Positions 1 through 8,513 of a stretch of 64,000 nucleotides of DNA are shown here, one piece after another (the stretch's first letter is position 1; each line of letters begins with the position of its first letter). Location of the stretch: positions 1 through 64,000 of the forward strand of contig JAIXTT010000075.1 in assembly GCA_027483795.1 (NCBI GenBank), in the 5' to 3' direction. Below the pieces are notes generated by a model. It did not search any database, was not told where the DNA came from, and saw only the letters and a list, made by a program, of their open reading frames with translations. The position numbers were made by a program, and so were the translations under genes. The stretch comes from Hyphomicrobiales bacterium. GTDB taxonomy: Bacteria > Pseudomonadota > Alphaproteobacteria > Rhizobiales > Beijerinckiaceae.

Positions 1-570
1 GAGGCCGTTGAAGTTGAGGTCGTAGACGTTTTCGACGCCCTGCACATACATCGCGAGGCGTTCGAGGCCGTAAGTGAGTTCGCCCGAGACCGGCGAGCAT
101 TCGAAGCCCGCGACCTGCTGAAAGTAGGTGAACTGCGACACTTCCATGCCGTCGCACCAGCATTCCCAGCCGAGGCCCCAGGCGCCCAGCGTCGGGCTCT
201 CCCAGTCGTCCTCGACGAAGCGCACGTCGTGGAGCGCCTGATCGATCCCGATGGCCCTGAGCGACTTCAGATAGAGATCCTGAAGGTCGGGCGGCGAGGG
301 CTTCAGGATGACCTGATACTGGTAATAATGCTGGAGGCGGTTGGGGTTCTCGCCGTAGCGGCCGTCCTTGGGACGGCGGGAGGGCTGCACATAGGCGGCC
401 TTCCACGGCTTCGGGCCGAGGGAACGCAGCGTGGTCGCCGGATGGAACGTGCCCGCGCCGACCTCCATGTCGTAGGGCTGCAGGATGACGCAGCCCTGCT
501 CCGCCCAGAAGCGGTGGAGCGTGAGGATCAGTCCCTGAAAGGAGCGTTGGGGCGCGAGGGCGTCCGACAT
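1..570 (-). CDS. glyQ: Glycyl-tRNA synthetase alpha subunit (3' end off the window)
   Basis: Alpha chain of the heterotetrameric (alpha2beta2) bacterial glycyl-tRNA synthetase, which charges tRNA-Gly in the cytoplasm. The minus strand is open from an ATG at 570 to the window edge, giving 190 codons of a protein normally near 300 residues. The translation reads [20 protein letters not shown] and later carries family blocks such as [38 protein letters not shown] and [20 protein letters not shown]. The glyS beta-subunit gene would be expected beyond the left edge. The reading frame is intact throughout; only the truncation by the window limits the call. Confidence 0.95.
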   Translation of the reverse strand, partial: MSDALAPQRSFQGLILTLHRFWAEQGCVILQPYDMEVGAGTFHPATTLRSLGPKPWKAAYVQPSRRPKDGRYGENPNRLQHYYQYQVILKPSPPDLQDLYLKSLRAIGIDQALHDVRFVEDDWESPTLGAWGLGWECWCDGMEVSQFTYFQQVAGFECSPVSGELTYGLERLAMYVQGVENVYDLNFNGL

Positions 571-697
571 GGCCGTTCCGGTCTCGAATTGGGGGTCGTG
601 AAGCGGCCGGCACCATGGAGTCCGGCCCCGCGCACGTCAAGGCGGGCGGGGGGCATGACGGGGAGAGGGCGGGCGGGGCGAGCCGTCCGCTTCCGGG

Positions 698-2620
698 TCA
701 GGCGATCAGCGTCTTCGGGAGCTCGCCTTCGCGGCCGAGGGCTTCGAGGACTTTGGCGACGATGCCCTTCGCGTCGAGGCCGGCATCGGCATACATGCGC
801 TCGGGCTTGTCGTGGTCCTGATAGACGTCGGGCAGGACCATGGCGCGGATCTTCAGGCCCTTGTCGAGCGCGCCGCTCTCGGCGAGATGCTGCAGGACAT
901 AGGATCCGAAACCGCCGACCGAGCCTTCCTCGATGGTGATCAGCACTTCGTGATCGCGGGCGAGACGGTCGACCAGCGCCGTGTCGAGCGGCTTGGCGAA
1001 ACGCGCGTCGGCGACCGTCGCGGGCAGGCCGTGGGCGGCGAGTTCGTCGGCCGCCTTCAGCGCTTCGGCGAGCCGCGTGCCGAAGCTGAGGATCGCGACG
1101 CGCGAGCCCTCGCGGATGACGCGGCCCTTGCCGATCTCGAGGACCTCGCCGCGTTCGGGCATTTCGACGCCGACGCCCTCGCCGCGCGGATAGCGGAAGG
1201 CGATCGGGCCGGAATCATGGGCGGCGGCGGTCGCGACCATATGGACGAGTTCCGCCTCGTCGGCGGCGGCCATGACCACCATGTTCGGCAGACAGCCGAG
1301 AAAGGCGACGTCGAAGGATCCCGCATGGGTCGCGCCGTCCGCGCCCACCAGACCCGCACGGTCGATCGCGAAGCGGACGGGCAGGTTCTGCAGGGCGACG
1401 TCGTGCATCACCTGGTCATAGGCGCGCTGCAGGAAGGTCGAATAGATCGCGCAGAAGGGCTTGTAGCCTTCGGTCGCGAGCCCCGCGGCGAAGGTCACGG
1501 CGTGCTGTTCGGCGATGCCGGCGTCGAAGACGCGGCCGGGAAATTCCTTGCCGAAGAAGTCGAGCCCCGTGCCCGTCGGCATGGCGGCGGTGACGGCGAC
1601 GATCCTGTCGTCCTCCCGCGCCTGCTTGATGAGGCTTTCGGCGAAGACCTTGGTGTAGGCGGGCGCATTGGCCTTGGGCTTCGCCTGCGCGCCCGTCACC
1701 ACGTCGAAGGTCGTGACGCCGTGATATTTGTCGGCGGAGGCTTCGGCCGGGGCGTAGCCCTTGCCCTTCTGCGTCACGACATGGATCAGCACGGGGCCGG
1801 TGTCGCTGTCGCGCACGTTCTTCAGAACGGGAAGGAGATGGTCGAGATTGTGGCCGTCGATCGGGCCGACATAATAGAAGCCCAGCTCCTCGAAGAGCGT
1901 GCCGCCCGTCATGAAGCCGCGGGCATATTCCTCGGCGCGCCGCGCCTTGTCGTAGAAGAATTTCGGCAGGCGGGCGGCGAGCTGCTTGGCCGCCTCGCGG
2001 ATGCCGCGATAGGTGCCGCCGGAGACGAGCCGCGCGAGATAGGCCGACATCGCGCCCGTGGGCGGGGCGATCGACATGTCGTTGTCGTTGAGGATGACGA
2101 TGAGCCGCGAATGCATCGCGCCCGCATTGTTCATCGCCTCATAGGCCATGCCCGCCGACATCGCGCCGTCGCCGATCACCGCGACGACGTTGTTTTTCCG
2201 CCCGTCGAGATCGCGGCCGACGGCCATGCCGAGGCCCGCGGAGATCGAGGTCGAGGAATGGGCCGCGCCGAAGGGGTCGTATTCGCTTTCCGTGCGCTTG
2301 GTGAAGCCGGACAGGCCGCCGCCCTGCCGCAACGTACGAATGCGGTCGCGCCGGCCCGTGAGGATCTTGTGCGGATAGGCCTGATGGCCGACGTCCCAGA
2401 TGAGCCGGTCGTCCGGCGTGTCGAAGACGTAATGCAGCGCCACGGTGAGTTCCACGACGCCGAGGCCCGCGCCGAGATGGCCGCCCGTCACGGACACGGC
2501 GTCGATGGTTTCGGCGCGCAATTCGGCGGCGAGCTGCTTGAGCTTGGACGCGTCGAGCCGGCGGAGATCCGCGGGAACGCGGACGGTATCGAGAAGAGGC
2601 GTGTTCAAGGGACGGGGCAC
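698..2620 (-). CDS. dxs: 1-deoxy-D-xylulose-5-phosphate synthase
   Basis: Thiamine-diphosphate enzyme that condenses pyruvate with glyceraldehyde 3-phosphate, the first step of the MEP isoprenoid pathway. The 640 residues match the usual family length. The ThDP-binding block [18 protein letters not shown] lies near residue 150, the HxGAGLG-type motif near 47, and the transketolase pyrimidine-domain block [18 protein letters not shown] near 420, followed by the C-terminal transketolase domain. On the minus strand the order is xseB, pirin, dxs, and xseB next to dxs is a recurrent alphaproteobacterial arrangement. The ATG lies about 100 bases after the pirin stop, so a separate promoter is possible. 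Confidence 0.97.
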   Translation of the reverse strand: MPRPLNTPLLDTVRVPADLRRLDASKLKQLAAELRAETIDAVSVTGGHLGAGLGVVELTVALHYVFDTPDDRLIWDVGHQAYPHKILTGRRDRIRTLRQGGGLSGFTKRTESEYDPFGAAHSSTSISAGLGMAVGRDLDGRKNNVVAVIGDGAMSAGMAYEAMNNAGAMHSRLIVILNDNDMSIAPPTGAMSAYLARLVSGGTYRGIREAAKQLAARLPKFFYDKARRAEEYARGFMTGGTLFEELGFYYVGPIDGHNLDHLLPVLKNVRDSDTGPVLIHVVTQKGKGYAPAEASADKYHGVTTFDVVTGAQAKPKANAPAYTKVFAESLIKQAREDDRIVAVTAAMPTGTGLDFFGKEFPGRVFDAGIAEQHAVTFAAGLATEGYKPFCAIYSTFLQRAYDQVMHDVALQNLPVRFAIDRAGLVGADGATHAGSFDVAFLGCLPNMVVMAAADEAELVHMVATAAAHDSGPIAFRYPRGEGVGVEMPERGEVLEIGKGRVIREGSRVAILSFGTRLAEALKAADELAAHGLPATVADARFAKPLDTALVDRLARDHEVLITIEEGSVGGFGSYVLQHLAESGALDKGLKIRAMVLPDVYQDHDKPERMYADAGLDAKGIVAKVLEALGREGELPKTLIA

Positions 2621-2720
2621 TTGGTTTCGACCGATCCTGTTCGAACTTCGGAAACGCTGAAATTTACGGCAGGGCTTACACCTGAAGGGTTAACGCCGCA
2701 ATTGCAGGGAGGTGCGGCCT

Positions 2721-3638
2721 TCAGCGTTGCGGCAACGGGATGAATTCGTGCTCGCCGGGCACCGTGTCGAAACGTCCGGCGGCCCATTCCGCCTTGGCCT
2801 GTTCGATCCGCTCCTGCCGCGAGGAGACGAAATTCCACCAGAGGTGGCGCGGCCCGTCCAAGGGCTCGCCGCCGAGCAGCATCAGCCGGGCGTGGGAAAG
2901 CGCGAGCAGGGAGATGCGGTCGCCCGGCCGAAAGACGAGGAGGCGGCCGGGGCCGAAGACGTCGCCCGCGATGTCGATCTCGCCCGAGACGAGATAGATC
3001 GCGCGTTCCTCGTAATCGTCGTCGAGCGGCAGAACGGCGCCGGGGGCGAGGACCGCCTCGGCGTAGAAGGTCGCCCAAGGGAAGCGGACGGGCGAGGTCT
3101 CGCCGTAGAGCGAGCCCATGATGAGCCGCACGCGCTTGCCCTCGCCGGTGATGCGGGGGAGGTCTTCGGCGGCGTGATGGACGAAGGCGGGTTCGACCTC
3201 CTCATGCGAGGCGGGCAGCGCGGCCCAGGCCTGGATGCCGAACAGTCTGGCGCCCTTCGCACGGTCCTCGACGCCGGTGCGCTCGGAATGGACGATGCCG
3301 CGCCCGGCCGTCATCAGGTTCAGCTCGCCCGGCCGGACGGGTTGGACGACCCCGAGGGAGTCGCGGTGCATGATGCCGCCGTCGAAGAGATAGGTGACGG
3401 TCGACAGGCCGATATGCGGATGGGGCCGGACGTCCATGCCCTGCCCGAGCAGGAATTCGGACGGCCCCATCTGATCGAAGAAGACGAAGGGGCCGACGGT
3501 GCGCTTGCCGGCGGCCGGCAGCGCACGCCGGACCTCGAAGCCGCCGATGTCGCTCGTGCGGGGAACGACGACCTGCTCGATCGCCTCGCAGGCATAGGCG
3601 TCGCCGGGGGCCGGATCGTCGGCGTGCTGCGCGCTCAT
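2721..3638 (-). CDS. Pirin family protein (cupin fold)
   Basis: Bicupin metalloprotein of 305 residues. Bacterial pirins are mostly of unknown physiological role; some have quercetinase activity or modulate metabolic enzymes. The N-terminal pirin cupin carries the metal-ligand block RPHPHIGLSTVTYLFDG with a following HRDSLG, then GRGIVHSER. The C-terminal pirin domain contains the GSLYGETSPV segment. The start ATG at 3638 gives MSAQHADDPAPGDAY. It lies between xseB and dxs on the same strand. Metal binding is inferred from conserved histidines; the substrate cannot be read from sequence. Confidence 0.9.
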   Translation of the reverse strand: MSAQHADDPAPGDAYACEAIEQVVVPRTSDIGGFEVRRALPAAGKRTVGPFVFFDQMGPSEFLLGQGMDVRPHPHIGLSTVTYLFDGGIMHRDSLGVVQPVRPGELNLMTAGRGIVHSERTGVEDRAKGARLFGIQAWAALPASHEEVEPAFVHHAAEDLPRITGEGKRVRLIMGSLYGETSPVRFPWATFYAEAVLAPGAVLPLDDDYEERAIYLVSGEIDIAGDVFGPGRLLVFRPGDRISLLALSHARLMLLGGEPLDGPRHLWWNFVSSRQERIEQAKAEWAAGRFDTVPGEHEFIPLPQR

Positions 3639-3714
3639 GGGCTGTCTCCGTCCGGGCTCCGCTCGTCCCTTACGCCGTATATGGGTTCGCTGAAGCGGCG
3701 TTGCAGGGCGCGGA

Positions 3715-3984
3715 TCAGCCCGCGTCGAGAGGTTCCGTTCCGCGCGGACGCCCGTCCGCGCCGAGCGCGATCTTCTCGATCTTCATTTCGGCCTGTTTGA
3801 GCAGGGCTTCGCAGCGGATCTTGAGCGCTTCGCCGCGCTCGTAGATCGCGATGGATTCCTCGAGCGGCACATCGCCGCGCTCGAGCCGCTGGACGATCGT
3901 CTCGAGTTCCTGCAGCGCGCGCTCGAAGGGCAGCGCGGCGATGTCGGCATGAGAGGCGGCTTGGGCCTGAGCGGCGTCGGTCAC
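3715..3984 (-). CDS. xseB: Exodeoxyribonuclease VII small subunit
   Basis: Small subunit that multimerises with XseA to form exonuclease VII, which degrades single-stranded DNA to oligonucleotides. The frame opens further upstream, but the GTG at 3984 is preferred: it has a GGAG ribosome site at the right distance and gives 89 residues, the family size. Family blocks are [20 protein letters not shown] and [20 protein letters not shown], followed by a basic tail. The gene lies upstream of pirin and dxs on the same strand. The annotated frame from an ATG at 4059 would add 25 low-complexity residues and is less likely. Confidence 0.93.
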   Translation of the reverse strand: MTDAAQAQAASHADIAALPFERALQELETIVQRLERGDVPLEESIAIYERGEALKIRCEALLKQAEMKIEKIALGADGRPRGTEPLDAG

Positions 3985-4073
3985 GGCGATTCTCCGGCAC
4001 GGAACGTGAGCGGTTATCGGACGCGGCGGGCGAGGAGGCAAGCGGGTCGACGGGGTCACCCGGGGCGCGTGGA

Positions 4074-4382
4074 TCAGGCCGCGGACCCCAGAGTCTCCTC
4101 GACGATCCTCGGATTTCCGGCGATCACGGACAGGAGAACGCGGGCCGGCCCCTCGGGACGGCGTCGACCTTGTTCCCAGTTCCTCAAGGTCGCGACCGAA
4201 ACGCCGATGCGGTCGGCGAAGGCGGTTTGCGAAAGCCCCGTCGAGCGTCGGATCGCACGAACGTCGACCCTGTCCGGGACATGGACGACGACCCCGGACG
4301 CCGGACGTCCCGCCGCATGGGCGAGGGCTTCTTCGAGACCTTGGAGGATGCGGCTCGTCGGTTCCTTCATCACGCTCTCCAA
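4074..4382 (-). CDS. Xre-family antitoxin (HigA/NadS-like)
   Basis: A 102-residue protein with a C-terminal helix-turn-helix of Xre type: [20 protein letters not shown] followed by [20 protein letters not shown]. The final block is typical of antitoxins paired with RelE/HigB-like toxins. Its start overlaps the end of the upstream toxin gene by 13 bases, so the two are translationally coupled in toxin-first order, as in higBA systems. The expected role is to bind the toxin and repress the operon through the inverted repeat upstream at 4742-4760. Activity is inferred from family and arrangement. Confidence 0.88.
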   Translation of the reverse strand: MESVMKEPTSRILQGLEEALAHAAGRPASGVVVHVPDRVDVRAIRRSTGLSQTAFADRIGVSVATLRNWEQGRRRPEGPARVLLSVIAGNPRIVEETLGSAA

Positions 4383-4717
4383 TAAGCTCGTATCCTCTCG
4401 ACCAGTCCGCGCATCGTCGCGATCTCCCGGTCCGAGAAGTCGCCCCGCTCTCCCTTGCTGAGGATCGCGAGGAGATAGGTGGGCGCCTCTCGACCGAGAT
4501 GAACGGTCAGAACCCGGTATCCGCCGCTCTTCCCCTTGCCTCTTCCGGCAAAACGGACTTTGCCGATTCCTCCGGAGCTCCGGATCTCGTCGCCGGCCGT
4601 GGGGTCGACCGAGATCCGATCGACGATCGATCGTCTTTCGTCCTCGCTCAGGCCCAAGGTTTCCGCGTCACGGATGAACTGAGGCGTTTCTGCAATCGTC
4701 CATCGCGCAATCGACAT
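4370..4717 (-). CDS. RelE/ParE-superfamily toxin (HigB-like)
   Basis: A 115-residue protein with the RelE-type core: [20 protein letters not shown] at the N terminus, then [20 protein letters not shown] and a beta strand [20 protein letters not shown] followed by [12 protein letters not shown]. Members of this group usually cleave mRNA at the ribosome. The start ATG at 4717 fits the family N terminus. It has no obvious Shine-Dalgarno site, and a good promoter -10 lies only 7 bases upstream, so the message may be leaderless. The Xre antitoxin gene follows with a 13-base overlap. Confidence 0.88.
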   Translation of the reverse strand: MSIARWTIAETPQFIRDAETLGLSEDERRSIVDRISVDPTAGDEIRSSGGIGKVRFAGRGKGKSGGYRVLTVHLGREAPTYLLAILSKGERGDFSDREIATMRGLVERIRAYWRA

Positions 4718-4723
4718 GAGCCG

Positions 4724-4760
4724 ACGATAGCGACACGGAATACTACGTCAATGGCGTAGT
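4724..4760 (-). promoter_or_regulatory. Promoter and operator of the RelE/Xre toxin-antitoxin operon
   Basis: On the minus strand a -35 box TTGACG (4746-4751) and a -10 box TATCGT (4724-4729) are separated by 16 bases. The -35 is embedded in the inverted repeat ACTACG-N7-CGTAGT at 4742-4760, a natural position for autorepression by the Xre antitoxin. The predicted transcription start falls on or next to the toxin ATG at 4717. Boxes and repeat are seen directly; function is inferred. Confidence 0.6.
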
Positions 4761-4764
4761 TCTG

Positions 4765-5751
4765 TCACCCCCGCGTGCCGAGGCGCAGGCCGGGGGCGGG
4801 GCGTTCCTGCACGACGTCGCGGCGGAAGCGGAACAGGGCGGCGGGGCGGCCGCGGGTCGTGGTCTGCTCGCCGGTCGGTTCGACGAGCGCGGCGTTCTCC
4901 ACGAGGCGGCGGAAGTTCTGCTTGTGGACGTGGCGGCCGGAAATCGCCTCCACGGTGCTCTGCAGCGCGGTGAGCGTGAAGGTCGCGGGCAGGAGTTCGA
5001 AGACGACCGGGCGGTATTTCAGCTTGGCGCGCAGCCGGCCCATGGCCGTGGCGAGGATGCGGCGGTGATCGAAGGCCATGGCTTCGCCGAGCGCGGGCAG
5101 GCGCTCGCGCGCCAGCGCGGCGGGGCGGCCGTCATGGAGCGCTTCGGCGATCAGCCCGGCCTCGTAGAGGAGTTCGTAGCGTTCGAGCACCTTCTCCTCG
5201 TCCCAAGGCGCGCCGTCGATGCCGAAGGAGAGGCGGAAACGGGCGGCGCGGGGCAGGGCGCGGCGGGCGACGTCGGCCTTTTCCGCCTCGGTGTCCTCGG
5301 ACCATTCGCGCAGCAGAGGCAGGATCGTGCCGAGGATGGCGGGCCGGCCGCCGCGCCAGTCCTCCCACGGGAAATAGCCGTACCAGGGCCGGAAGCGCGC
5401 GCCCGGCGGGAGCGCCTTCGCCTGACCGTCGACGCGGGTGAGGGCGAGATAGCCGATGGACACGACATGCGGCATGCCCGCCTCGCCCGCCGCGCGGCCG
5501 CGGTCGCCGAAGGTGTAGAGCTGCTCGACATAGCCGAGCGAAAGCCCCGTCTGCTCCGACACGAAGGCGCGCAGCCCGATTTCCAGCGTGCGGTGGGCGA
5601 GCGGGTCGAAGCGGCCGGAGGGCACCTCCACCGCGCCCGTCTCGCCGGTGCGGGCGACGAGGATCTGCGGGTTCGACCGCTCGACCGTCACGACGGCGGC
5701 GGCGAGTCCGATCTCGACGGCGGTTTCGGGAAAGACCGGCCGTCCCGCCAC
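4765..5751 (-). CDS. NUDIX-domain winged-helix regulator (NadQ/NrtR-like)
   Basis: Predicted transcription factor of about 328 residues with an N-terminal NUDIX-like domain (TAVEIGLAAAVVTVERSNPQ, then PSGRFDPLAHRTLEIGLRAF where the Nudix box would be, but without its catalytic glutamates). The C-terminal winged helix has FTLTALQSTVEAISGRHVHK, NFRRLVENAALVEPTGEQTT and RGRPAALFRF. The architecture matches the alphaproteobacterial NAD regulator NadQ (COG4111) and resembles NrtR, so it may sense an NAD-related nucleotide. The GTG at 5751, one base after the phosphatase stop, suggests coupled translation; an in-frame ATG at 5787 is the alternative. No nad genes lie in the window, so the target is unknown. 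Confidence 0.7.
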   Translation of the reverse strand: MAGRPVFPETAVEIGLAAAVVTVERSNPQILVARTGETGAVEVPSGRFDPLAHRTLEIGLRAFVSEQTGLSLGYVEQLYTFGDRGRAAGEAGMPHVVSIGYLALTRVDGQAKALPPGARFRPWYGYFPWEDWRGGRPAILGTILPLLREWSEDTEAEKADVARRALPRAARFRLSFGIDGAPWDEEKVLERYELLYEAGLIAEALHDGRPAALARERLPALGEAMAFDHRRILATAMGRLRAKLKYRPVVFELLPATFTLTALQSTVEAISGRHVHKQNFRRLVENAALVEPTGEQTTTRGRPAALFRFRRDVVQERPAPGLRLGTRG

Positions 5752-5752
5752 G

Positions 5753-6265
5753 TCAGTCCCAGGGCAGTTCGAAGGGCGTGCCTTCATAGGCGTCCGCGCC
5801 GCGGCCGATGGCCTCGATCGCCGCGATCATGCGGCCGCCGCGGCCGAGCATGGCGTCCGCGGTCGCGACGAGGCGGGGATTGGGCGTGGCCGAAGGGGCC
5901 GCGGAGCGCAGCCGCCGCGCCGTTTCGACCTCGCAGAGGGTCGGGCGGAGCGCGCAGGCGGTGATGTAGGCCGCCGCGGTGGAACGGCTGATCCCCGCCC
6001 AGCAATGGATGACGATGGGCCGCTCGCGGTCCCATTCGCGGACGAAGGAGAGGAGCCGCGCGACATGCTCTTCGCCGGGCAGGATATGGCCGTCCATCGG
6101 GGCGGTGATGTCGCTCACGCCGATGAAGAGGTGACGATCCTCGGGGATCGAGGCCGGGCGCTGGACCGCCGTCGCCGCATTGATGAGCGTGACGACATGG
6201 CTCGCGCCGACGGCGCTGACCGTTTCGTGCAGGCGAGAGAGGGAGCTGACGTGGATGGAGGGCAT
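5753..6265 (-). CDS. Protein tyrosine / dual-specificity phosphatase-like protein
   Basis: A 170-residue protein with the cysteine phosphatase signature HCWAGISRS (HCx5R, catalytic Cys about residue 88) preceded by a strand ending in RPIVIH. An upstream aspartate in the VSDITAPMDG region could be the general acid. The ATG at 6265 gives MPSIHVSSLSRLHETVSAVG, typical of the alphaproteobacterial members of this family. The gene is followed one base later by the NUDIX regulator start and preceded by the HD hydrolase gene on the same strand. The substrate is unknown. Confidence 0.85.
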   Translation of the reverse strand: MPSIHVSSLSRLHETVSAVGASHVVTLINAATAVQRPASIPEDRHLFIGVSDITAPMDGHILPGEEHVARLLSFVREWDRERPIVIHCWAGISRSTAAAYITACALRPTLCEVETARRLRSAAPSATPNPRLVATADAMLGRGGRMIAAIEAIGRGADAYEGTPFELPWD

Positions 6266-6309
6266 GGTGCGACGCGATTCGAGGGCGGGGCTCCGTTCGT
6301 GCCGCGAGT

Positions 6310-6930
6310 CTATGACCGTTCCGCGACGGGCGCGAGGGCCCGCGACAATGCGTCGAACCGCGCGACGAAGCGCGTCTTGGCTTCGGTCGGCGTCCACGGG
6401 ACGAGATGCGCCTCGGCGTCGCGCGGCACGGCGACGGGCTTGCCGAAGAAGCGCTGCGCCTCCTCTTCGGTGAAGCCCGCGAGCGATACGGCTTCGAGCC
6501 GCGCGGCGGCGCGGTCGGCGGCCTTCATCAGCGCCAGCGTGCCGTTCGACGGATGCGGCGGAAGGCCGAAACGGATGTGGATCGCGGCGGCGAGCCGCTC
6601 CTCGACGCCCTTGTAGTCGCCGCCGAGAACGGCCTTGAAGGGCGAGATCATGTCGCCGATGACGTATTCCGGCGCGTCGTGGAGCAGCGTGCAGAGCAGA
6701 ACGTCCGGCCCGAGACCGGGCGTCGCCTGACGGGCGATCGCCTCGACGAGCAGCGAATGCTGGGCGACGGAATAGCCGTGCTCGCCGACCGTCTGGCCGT
6801 TCCAGCGCGCGACGCGGGAGAGGCCGTGCGCGATGTCCTCGATCTCGACGTCCATGGGGGAGGGATCGAGCAGGTCGAGACGGCGGCCGGACAGCATGCG
6901 CTGCCATGCGCGGGGGCGCTTGTCGGTCAC
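6310..6930 (-). CDS. HD-domain phosphohydrolase (YfbR-like)
   Basis: A 206-residue HD-superfamily hydrolase. The metal-binding residues are visible in VGEHGYSVAQHSLL (first His), LLHDAPEYVIGDMISPFK (HD pair) and a later ADRAAARLEA Asp. This pattern resembles 5'-deoxynucleotidase YfbR-type proteins, which dephosphorylate deoxynucleoside monophosphates, but substrate assignment is only by resemblance. The GTG start at 6930 overlaps the tag stop codon by four bases (GTGA), so translation is coupled. A longer frame to 7488 exists but runs through tag in another frame and is rejected. Confidence 0.85.
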   Translation of the reverse strand: MTDKRPRAWQRMLSGRRLDLLDPSPMDVEIEDIAHGLSRVARWNGQTVGEHGYSVAQHSLLVEAIARQATPGLGPDVLLCTLLHDAPEYVIGDMISPFKAVLGGDYKGVEERLAAAIHIRFGLPPHPSNGTLALMKAADRAAARLEAVSLAGFTEEEAQRFFGKPVAVPRDAEAHLVPWTPTEAKTRFVARFDALSRALAPVAERS

Positions 6931-7538
6931 GATCGTTCTCCGAGAGCACGCACCTCCTCGTGGCGGAAGCAGTCCGTGAGATGGTCGTTGACCATGCCGA
7001 CCGCCTGCATGAAGGCGTAGACGATGGTGGGGCCGACGAAGTTGAAGCCTTCCTTGCGGAGCGCCTTCGACAGGCGGGTCGAGGTGTCCTCGGCGGTCGG
7101 CACTTCGGCCGAACTGCGGAACGCGTTCTGCCGCGGGCGACCGTCGAGATGCTTCCAGAGGAAATGCGAGAAGCCTTCGCGGGCCTGGATCTCCTGCCAG
7201 GCCCGGGCGCCCGCGACCGCGGCCGTGATCTTCGCGCGGTTCCGGACGATGCCGGGGTCGGCCATCAGCGCCTCGATCTTCTCGGGGCCGTAGGTCGAGA
7301 TCACGGACGGCTCGAAGCCGTCGAAGGCGGCGCGGAAATTCTCGCGCTTCCTGAGGATCGTGATCCAGGAGAGGCCCGCCTGAAAGCCGTCGAGGATCAG
7401 CTTCTCGAAGAGCGCGCGGTCGTCGAATTCGGGCACGCCCCAATCGGTGTCGTGATAGGCGACGTAGAGCGGATCCGTGCCCGGCCATGGGCAGCGGCGC
7501 TTGCCGTCCTCGTGCAGGATCGCGACGCGTTCGATCAT
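6927..7538 (-). CDS. tag: DNA-3-methyladenine glycosylase I
   Basis: Base-excision repair enzyme that removes 3-methyladenine from DNA. The 203 residues contain the Tag zinc-binding pattern, CPWPGTDPLYVAYHDTDWG at the N terminus and HLTDCFRH at the C terminus. Family blocks are ALFEKLILDGFQAGLSWITI, RKRENFRAAFDGF and GFNFVGPTIVYAFMQAVGMV. The ATG at 7538 overlaps the ygfZ stop (ATGA) and the stop overlaps the HD hydrolase GTG (GTGA), making a tight ygfZ-tag-HD chain. Confidence 0.95.
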   Translation of the reverse strand: MIERVAILHEDGKRRCPWPGTDPLYVAYHDTDWGVPEFDDRALFEKLILDGFQAGLSWITILRKRENFRAAFDGFEPSVISTYGPEKIEALMADPGIVRNRAKITAAVAGARAWQEIQAREGFSHFLWKHLDGRPRQNAFRSSAEVPTAEDTSTRLSKALRKEGFNFVGPTIVYAFMQAVGMVNDHLTDCFRHEEVRALGERS

Positions 7539-8425
7539 GCTCCGGTGGTAGCGGCTTCGCCTTCGCCGGGGAAGGGGAAGCGCGCCCATGCGGGCTTCAC
7601 GAGCACGAAGTCGCGCCCGCCGGCGGTGATGCGCTCGCCCGCCTGCAAGGCGTCCTCGATGCGGTCGAGGCGCAGCAGGGCCAGCGCGCGGCCGCCCGAC
7701 GCGACGGAACAGATGCGGCCCGCCGATTTGCCGCCCGCGAAGGCCTCGCTGCCGTCGAGCGCGGCGATGCCGTCGGCGAAGCGGACGGGCACCATGCGCG
7801 TGCGCGCCGTGCCGCGATGCTGCATGCGGGAGACGACTTCCTGCCCGACATAGCAGCCCTTGTCGAAATCGACGCCGCCGAGCGCGTCCATGTCGATCTC
7901 GTGGGGGAAGACCTCGCCCGTCATGAAATCCATGCCCATCTCGGGGACGCCGAGGGCGATGCGGTGCTCCTGCCACGCCTCCGCGTCGACGGTCGCCAAG
8001 GTCTTCGCATGCTCCCGTTCGGTGATCATCCGGTCGCCGAGTTCCGGAAGGCGCGGATCGGCGAAGACGATGCCGTCCTCCTCGGGCGCGGTATCGCCCG
8101 ACCAGAAGACGACGACGCCCGCCGAATCGCTGATGTCGGCGATCTCGACCTTGGCGCGGAGCTTGTAGAAGCCGAGCCGCTTGGCGAGATCGGGCGCGAG
8201 GCCGCGCAGGCATTCGAGCCGGAAGCCGCCGCCCCACGGCTCCTCCGCCTCGGACACGATCATGTCGGCGATCACCTTGCCCTGCGGCGTGAGAAGGGCG
8301 GCGTGGCGCGCCTTCTCATAGGTCACGGTGCCGATGTCGGCGGTCAGCAGCCCGTTGAGGAAGTCCCGCGCGTCGGGCCCCTTGACGAGGACGACGCCGC
8401 GATGGGGCAGAAAGGCCGACGGCAT
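7535..8425 (-). CDS. ygfZ: Folate-binding protein YgfZ/GcvT family
   Basis: Tetrahydrofolate-binding protein related to GcvT, acting with IscA-type proteins in maturation or repair of some iron-sulfur enzymes. The diagnostic motif KGCYVGQEVVSRMQHRG is present (family KGCYxGQE), and the N terminus has GPDARDFLNGLLTADI. The ATG at 8425 is chosen because GAGGAGA precedes it at proper spacing; the frame extends 12 codons further upstream without such a site. It gives 296 residues. It is divergent from pyrC, an arrangement I recall from other Rhizobiales, and its stop overlaps tag. Confidence 0.93.
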   Translation of the reverse strand: MPSAFLPHRGVVLVKGPDARDFLNGLLTADIGTVTYEKARHAALLTPQGKVIADMIVSEAEEPWGGGFRLECLRGLAPDLAKRLGFYKLRAKVEIADISDSAGVVVFWSGDTAPEEDGIVFADPRLPELGDRMITEREHAKTLATVDAEAWQEHRIALGVPEMGMDFMTGEVFPHEIDMDALGGVDFDKGCYVGQEVVSRMQHRGTARTRMVPVRFADGIAALDGSEAFAGGKSAGRICSVASGGRALALLRLDRIEDALQAGERITAGGRDFVLVKPAWARFPFPGEGEAATTGA

Positions 8426-8513
8426 CCGTTTCTCCTCGCTTGCAAGCTCAAGGGTCATCATTACGTATGCCCGCGAGGGTGCGCGCTCAAGCCCGTGTGG
8501 AGAGGATGTCCTG

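Noticed and set aside
812-2743. A 643-residue plus-strand frame opposite dxs
   Set aside because: Shadow of dxs, which has all family motifs on the minus strand.
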